Source of the DNA: Cymodocea nodosa
Taxonomy: Eukaryota; Streptophyta; Magnoliopsida; Alismatales; Cymodoceaceae
Direction: 5' to 3'
Assembly (NCBI GenBank): GCA_036874045.1
Contig: CM072344.1
Location: 12,620,501-12,684,500 of the forward strand
Length of the DNA stretch: 64,000 nucleotides
Shown here: in pieces, positions 58,446-64,000 of the stretch
Position numbering within the stretch: the first letter of the stretch is position 1
Layout of the letters: every line of letters starts with the position of its first letter
Translations under genes and position numbers: made by a program
Notes under the pieces: generated by a model
The model's input: only the letters and a program-made list of their open reading frames with translations
What the model was told of the DNA's origin: nothing
Database searches by the model: none

Positions 58446-58576
58446 AAGCAGAATAGTTATTCTTTTAACCACAAATGAAGCTTCGTCGGTTTAGCGGTTA
58501 CCAAAATTTGAAATTAGTAGTGGTACACGTACCCATAAAAAGTGGAACCACGATGCACGTTGCAAGACACGTTCTT

Positions 58577-58617
58577 CCAATGAGATTTATTCACTTTATG
58601 GATGCGTAGTATATATA
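58577..58617 (+). promoter_or_regulatory. candidate promoter of the F-box gene (CCAAT and TATA boxes)
   Basis: CCAAT at 58577-58581 and TATATATA at 58610-58617 lie 150-120 bases upstream of the F-box ATG. A purine-rich presumed leader (58660-58700) follows. It suggests the captured segment includes its own core promoter. Confidence 0.5.
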
Positions 58618-58734
58618 TGAAACAAAATGTTATTTACGAGTTACCAACACTTTTAAAAGAAAGGAGAAAGCATTGGAGGAACTGGAAGGAGAAGCAGCTG
58701 ATTCAACATTCATCCGACAACAAATATTTATAGA

Positions 58735-59902
58735 ATGGAAAGCTTCAGACTGAATCGACAAATGGAATTAATGCAATTACCGTTGGATGCGCTAAGGGAA
58801 ATACTAAGTAACTTGTCAGCTAAAGATCTGTGCAGGCTGTGTTGTGTATCAAAGGAAATTAAAGACTGTATTGAAGAAAAATATTTTCAGCGACTACAAG
58901 CTGCAAAAAATGACTAAGAATAGAGATGGATTCATATGGAGGTCATTTAATCGTAGTTCAAATACCCATGAATATCTGGCTATGGAAGAAACTACTGGAA
59001 TTCCACCCAATGCATTAGAAGGAATGAGTCATATTATGGGGATAGATGAAGGATTAATCATATACAAGACGAGACCAAGGTATGCAAGTTTATCATTACC
59101 TGATATTTTGATAAGAAATCCTATAACAGGAGAAGAATGAAATATAGGAAGACCTAATATATTTGAAGCACCAACTGAAAATTGTGGGTCAGCTTTAATA
59201 TTTTCTGATAAAAATTCTGCAATTCCTAAAAAATTATATTATTGGAGACCTACATGAAATTGTGGTGAAGATTTACGCTTAAGTGTGTATAATTTTCTGA
59301 ACAGATCTTGGAATGAAAACATTATGATATATCTAGGACAGAAATCATTAATTAACCAAACACATGTCATACTTGATGGATATATCTATTTAGTCACGGA
59401 GATATCATTAGCATATGGATCTGATTTATACATAGTGAGCATAAACAGTTATGATGATTATATAGAAATTTTACCTGTACCAAGTGAAATAGCTAAACCA
59501 CCATCTACAAAATTTAATGAAATTCAAATAGGAATGTGGTATAATGAAGAAGATGATCCTACTTTATATCTGATAAGATGGTGGGATGAACTGATAAAAT
59601 TTCAAATATGGATTATGGAAGACATGAATGAATGGAAGTGGGAAGAGGAGTATATTGAAATAGATGTAAAAATAGAAATTGCTACATTACCTTGGAACCA
59701 AAAAGGATCCCTTTCTGCATTACATATCATTAATGGTAATACACTCGTATTTGGAATTTATAATATATTGCATGTTTACAAATTAAAAAGGAACAAGAAC
59801 TACATTAAAACAGAATTAATAGCAAGAAGAACTATGTCAAAAAGGTTTGCTTGGACTGATACATTTATTCCATTTGTTTCTACTTTTAAATCATGTTCTT
59901 AA
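58735..59902 (+). pseudogene. captured F-box / F-box-associated-domain protein gene
   Basis: F-box proteins are substrate receptors of SCF ubiquitin ligases. The ATG at 58735 opens a typical F-box: LPLDALREILSNLSAKDLCR, then LCCVSKEIKDCIEEKYF (residues ~15-50). After a one-base frameshift in an A run near 58906, the protein continues with a diverged F-box-associated region: GFIWRSFN, SLPDILIRNPITGEE, NFLNRSWNENIM, HVILDGYIYLVTEIS, YLIRWWDELIKFQIWIMEDM and SALHIINGNTLVFGIYN, ending at 59900-59902. Two TGA codons (59138-59140, 59256-59258) stand where Trp (TGG) is likely. Restored, it would be near 390 residues, a normal size. It lies between pol and the 3' LTR in the sense direction, where Athila elements usually have an envelope-like ORF. 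No intron is seen. Confidence 0.82.
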
Positions 59903-61680
59903 GTTGTGATTTTGTGTGTTTAATGTTGTGTATTCTGCATTTATTTTTAGAAAGAAAAAAAAGAAGAAGGAATTTTGAAGTTTTTCATGTTCATTTTATA
60001 AAAAAAAAAAACAAATAAAACAAAATATCTATCCAGTTTGTTGGTATCTGTTCTGGGAAACCAACTAGCTTGCTTGTGAGCCACCAAAGGCATAGGAGCC
60101 TAGGTTCCACACAAGACACTAATTTATTAATATCTGTTAAATGTTATTTTGTTTTATATTCTGTGTTTATCTAGGAATGAAAAGTTTTTCAGAATCAAAA
60201 ATCGAAATATGCAGAAAGAGATACAAATGGAACAAGGTATGTAACCAATTACTTATCCTGAATTTTAAATCAAACAAAACTTTATTCATGCCTGCTACAA
60301 TTACTGTACTTATTGTCAAATCTTTTACATTGAGGACAATGCAAAATGTAGGTATGGGGGGGAGGTAATTAAAGTAACAGCCATGTAAGTTTGTTAATTA
60401 AAGGAATTAAAATGGTACTGCAAAGTTTTGAGGAAATTGAAAATTTTTATGAACTTGCTATAACTATCCGATAATTGAGACTATAAAATTTTTATAAACT
60501 GCTTGAATGTTATATTTAGAAGGCTATAGAAGATGCTATAGAATTTATTATTTATGTAAATCTAGATATAGTATCTTATGATTTTTCTGAATTTCATGAG
60601 TTTAACAGTTTCACGATTTTAAAATGAAATCAGAATATTTAATGCTTAATCAGAAAATTATCTGAAGTCCTGTAGGAGCTGAGATGTGAATTCTAGATTA
60701 AATGAAACACATATGATGAAAGATACATTTACTTTGACTGATTGAACTTGTAGAATGATTTATGTGTAGATCTTATTAAACTACAGATAAAGTATGAGCT
60801 TATTGTTATGGATTCATATTTTTAGTAAATGATAGAAGCATGATTATATGAGATTGGTGTTTTACTGCATCTGTATTAATGAAATACATGCATATACAGT
60901 ATGTGATTAATGCTTTGTTTTGTGTGTGCATTTATTTTTAGAAAAAAAAAAGAAAAAAAAAAGAAAAAAAACTTTTAGAGTTTATTGACTTGTTTGATCA
61001 TGAGCCTTTTGTACTTGAGCAGATAGGTATGTAAGGATTGTTGACCTGAAAAAGGACTCTGAAAATCTGGCAACCTAAGATCCTGATCAGATCTGGGATT
61101 GTTGACTGAAAGCTCGTTAGATGGGTACATTAGAAAACTCTTGTATGATTCAAGCTTGTCGAATTAACTTTTAAAGTACACAAAAAAGAAAGAAAAAAAA
61201 AACATATACTGTTCTGAAAAGATACAAGTGTTTTGTGAAATACTGATATCTTATCAATCGAGTATATTTTCTATTATCAAGAATTGTTGAAATATGAATC
61301 TGGAATTGACTTTTGAAGTTGTTTAATGGAAATACAATTCTTTATTCTACTTGTCTTAATCAGATTGAATTGGATTGTACTTTGATTCGTATGTTGTTGA
61401 AATTTCTTCTAGAAAACTTATTGGAAAATTCAGGATAACAGATGATGAAAAGAAGAACAAACGATAATATAATTAACACCTATATGAAGATGATATACTT
61501 TGTATGTAATTTACATATATTCTAAATATCTTTGCAGGTTGATTACTGAAACATATAAGTTTTCTGAACAGAAGAAAAGAAAAAACAAAAGGTGAAGAAT
61601 TAATTCTAGCACTTTTTGAAAGACCAATTAATTAGATCTTAGTTTGCTAAGGGACTAGCAAAATTTAGGTACGGGGGAAG
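59903..61680 (+). other. Athila 3 3' non-coding region
   Basis: No gene was found. At about 60325-60370 is the motif ACATTGAGGACAATG followed by GGTATGGGGGGGAGG, which in Athila elements normally sits at the polypurine tract next to the 3' LTR; here it is 1.3 kb away. Poly-A/AAG tracts lie at 59950-60015 and 60945-60975. The segment 61570-61680 is conserved with Athila 2 and ends in the true polypurine tract GGTACGGGGGAAG at 61668-61680. Confidence 0.75.
61668..61680 (+). other. Athila 3 polypurine tract
   Basis: GGTACGGGGGAAG directly abuts the 3' LTR start and is the likely plus-strand primer. Confidence 0.9.
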
Positions 61681-63478
61681 TGTTTAGAATGAAAAAGTGC
61701 ATATTATTAACAGTTAAATGATGGTTAATTGCATAATATTTAGCTTATCATATGAGAATTAAGCCATTATGTTATAATTGCACTATTATATGCTTTAATT
61801 GAAGAATCTGCTTAATTTTGGGGAATTAATGTTAATTTAGGACATTTATGAACTGTCGGTAAAGTGCAGGCTATGAAATTCTTAAGTATCCGAAAATGCA
61901 TCTGAGCATTAGATAGTTATACCTGTAACTCTCCGAAATGTTATTTTATGTTTAAATTGCTACTGACACGTGTCGAGATCTGGTAGATTTACTTAAGTTA
62001 TAACTCGTTAAGTTAGCATAACTGTATGCGTTGAGTTACATGAATATACACTAAGGTAACGCGTTAGGTTAGCGGCTTCTTTCTTTATTGCATGTATTTT
62101 ATAGTTATTTTCCAAAATGCCACTATAGCGGTTGTAGGAACAGACAGTTGAAAGGAAAAACCACGTTTGCACGTATCACGCAGGAATTCAATCACGCAGG
62201 GAGAAAGAAATCATCGCTGTTGATCTGAAGGAAGGAAATCCAACCGACCATTCAAGAAGAAACAATTACTACTAAAGAAATATAAAAGAAAAGAAGAAAA
62301 AAAGAAGAAGTGTGTGTGATCGATGGACGACCAATGTATACAGAGGAGGAGCACCAAGCTTTTTGCAGACAGTATCGGCGATTCTCCGAAGTATCACACC
62401 AACCATCGTTATCACCACCATAATCACTAATCATCGAAGGTCTGTGAGGATACTTGCCTGATGTCGGGTCGATTCCGAGCCAAACACAGTGCCTGACAAC
62501 CATTGTGAGGAGTGATCGCGTCGTGGGAATGGAAGACATTTTCACCAAGCGCCGACTCATATTTCAGGAGATCGTAAAGCTTTTAGCCTTGGCTTCAGGT
62601 TGATGCCTGTATGCTGAAGAGGAGATCATATTGCAATTTTGGACTCACGATTCTATAGGGAGAGGAGACAGAATTGTAAGTGGTTTAATTTTCAGTAGTG
62701 TAATCCCGTTGCAAGTAGTGTCGGAAGTATTTACTGTCAAGTGAGATTACTTTACATTTCACCTTTCGCCCATCACATCAAAACAAAAATACCAAAAACA
62801 ATTTATCTTTGTTTGTATGTTGTATTTGAGTGTTGTATTGTTTGTGTTGTATCGTGATTAATGTTATCTGTATCAATTTTATGATTGTTTTATGTTAGTT
62901 TTAATTTTACAGTTTACTACAATTTGTTCGTACAAAAAACTTAAAGATTTTAATGGTGACTGTTTGAATCATGTGAATGTTAGTATTGCTTAATGATAAA
63001 TCCAATGTTAACTAGCATTAAAAAGCTTAATTGATGTTATTTACAATCTGTGGAATCGCCCAATGGTTGGCCGAATTCCTCTGTAAATAGTAGTATTATA
63101 AAGAAGAGACAGGCTCGTGGAGTTAACTTAAGTCCACGAGGATAGTCCGTTGAGTTAGCTATAATTCAACGAACTTAGTCCGTTGAGTTAACTATAACTC
63201 AACAGAGTGCTTATTGAATATAAATTTGAATTGTTCACAATCAAACATTTCTTAAATTCGTCAGCAATTCCCTGTGGGATCGACCTGTACTTACACACTG
63301 ATACAATAGACACTGTGCACTCGCAGTTAAAGTACAAATTGGAATTAATATCTAAATTGTATTAAAGGTTGTTTGTTTACTTCTAAAAGAAAGAATAGGC
63401 ATAAAGATAAATTAACTAAGTAAAAACAGAAGTAACAAATCCAAGTTTTTCTAGTGTAGTGCTGGGAAAACCTAAACA
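61681..63478 (+). repeat. Athila 3 3' LTR
   Basis: The 1798-bp LTR (TGTTTAGAATG...CCTAAACA) is near-identical to the 5' LTR. The antisense ORF (62560-62252) is open. Confidence 0.95.
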
Positions 63479-64000
63479 CTATCCATTGTATTAAAAGATA
63501 CATTATGCACTAATGTGACACAATACCTTAGAGTATATGCTTGTAAGCCAATATTTGTCACATCTGCTGGGATTCCTAACAAAAATGTTTGTCCAGCTTC
63601 TGCAATGGAGCATAGTTTTCCATTTTTCACTGATTCTTCTTTTTGCTGCAATATTCCTTGTACACTTGCAGTTAGTCCAAAATATTCAATTGTCTTTTTC
63701 TTTTTTCGACTATATGTCTGCAGTGTTTCAGGTTGTTTAGGAGGTTCTAAAATTGTCTTAATTTCTCCTATTAAAGGCACCTGTTGTCTTGATGGTCCTT
63801 CACCATGATGCCTAGGTGGTAATAATGGAATATAGAGTTTTAAGCTCTCCACCTCTGCCATTTTGAGTTGATAAACTCTTTGTCCTTCACTTTGAAGGCC
63901 CATTTTGCTAATGGCAGTTCTCTGTTCATTGATATACTGTTTAATATCATCTAAAATAGCTGGGGGAAAATAATGTTGGGAATACAAGGATTGTAATTCC
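63479..64000 (-). pseudogene. Sirevirus late ORF, 5' part (split by Athila 3)
   Basis: The frame is open from the window edge down to the Athila insertion at 63479. The protein is unrecognised: SQHYFPPAILDDIKQYINEQ near the start, a Pro/Gln-rich middle (GEGPSRQQVPLIGEI, ILEPPKQPETLQ), a basic RKKKKT stretch, and a hydrophobic C-terminal part. By position it is joined to 50884-49187 on the other side of the insertion. No stops in 170 codons make it the best preserved long ORF of this Sirevirus in the window. Confidence 0.6.

Larger units (their letters stand above)
50885..63478 (+). mobile_element. Athila-like Gypsy element 3 (plus), complete, carrying an F-box gene
   Basis: The 12.6-kb element has LTRs of nearly equal length (50885-52681 and 61681-63478) and a near-perfect duplication (CTATT 50880-50884, CTATC 63479-63483). 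The order is LTR, tRNA-Asp primer site, short gag, protease, RT/RNase H, integrase with internal deletion, CGGTT repeats, GTTGAGTTA palindromes, an F-box-like gene, an internal polypurine-like motif, polypurine tract, LTR. It is the youngest insertion in its stack, since nothing interrupts it, yet stops break every gene. Confidence 0.94.
47650..64000 (-). mobile_element. Sirevirus-like Copia (minus), extends beyond window, split by Athila 3
   Basis: The 3' LTR (47650-48860), three polypurine tracts (48861-48975), and an envelope-like ORF region (50884-49187 plus 64000-63479) are visible. The Athila element 50885-63478 sits inside that ORF region. gag, pol and 5' LTR lie beyond base 64000. LTR matches the solo LTR at 41573-42818. 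Confidence 0.82.

Noticed and set aside
60141-60368. 75-codon ORF downstream of the F-box gene
   Set aside because: It overlaps the Athila ATTGAGGACAATG non-coding motif and has no domain.

Overview
This 64 kb window looks like flowering-plant nuclear DNA. It holds one apparently intact host gene, a 7-exon MATE-family transporter (30855-33160). Nearly everything else is nested, decaying transposable elements: Sirevirus-like Ty1/Copia, Athila-like Ty3/Gypsy (tRNA-Asp primer site, FMDD reverse transcriptase) and PIF/Harbinger. The GC-rich first MATE exon would suit a monocot, but that is weak evidence. No rRNA, tRNA or CRISPR array was seen.

Layout. 1-2690: decayed PIF/Harbinger element A (Myb/SANT-like gene plus transposase), plus strand. 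2979-4725: old Athila integrase fragment split by a 998-bp Harbinger-type MITE (3082-4079). 4726-6290: non-coding and unassigned AT-rich DNA. 6290-17869: Copia-1 (minus), its LTR interrupted by a complete Athila element (10031-17722, minus, target duplication CTCCT). 17876-29177: Sirevirus Copia-2 (minus), holding a truncated Athila LTR, a 470-bp tandem duplication and a solo Athila LTR (23419-25272, duplication AGAAT). 30855-33160: MATE gene. 33976-34945: Copia LTR fragment. 34946-43749: Copia-3 (plus), interrupted by PIF/Harbinger element B (35970-40630, duplication TAA) and a solo Sirevirus LTR (41573-42818). From 43749 a stack follows: an Athila element (minus) in Copia-3, a Copia LTR in that Athila, a Sirevirus (minus, from 47650 past the window end) in that Copia, and a young Athila element (50885-63478, plus) inside the Sirevirus's envelope-like ORF.

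Most notable: (1) the Athila element at 50885-63478 carries a decayed F-box/F-box-associated gene, with its own promoter-like sequence, between pol and the 3' LTR; this looks like a captured host gene. (2) LTRs of unrelated superfamilies (Athila and Sirevirus-like Copia) share sequence, including a 50-base stretch with one mismatch, and the same G-box plus TAACTC/GAGTTA palindrome arrays. (3) The Athila family seems non-autonomous: gag has no capsid region, and the catalytic integrase Glu is Lys in both copies that retain the site. (4) Athila LTR ends carry tandem primer-binding-site-like units.

All coordinates and alignments were made by eye. Edges supported by target duplications are reliable to the base; edges of degenerate pieces are approximate.
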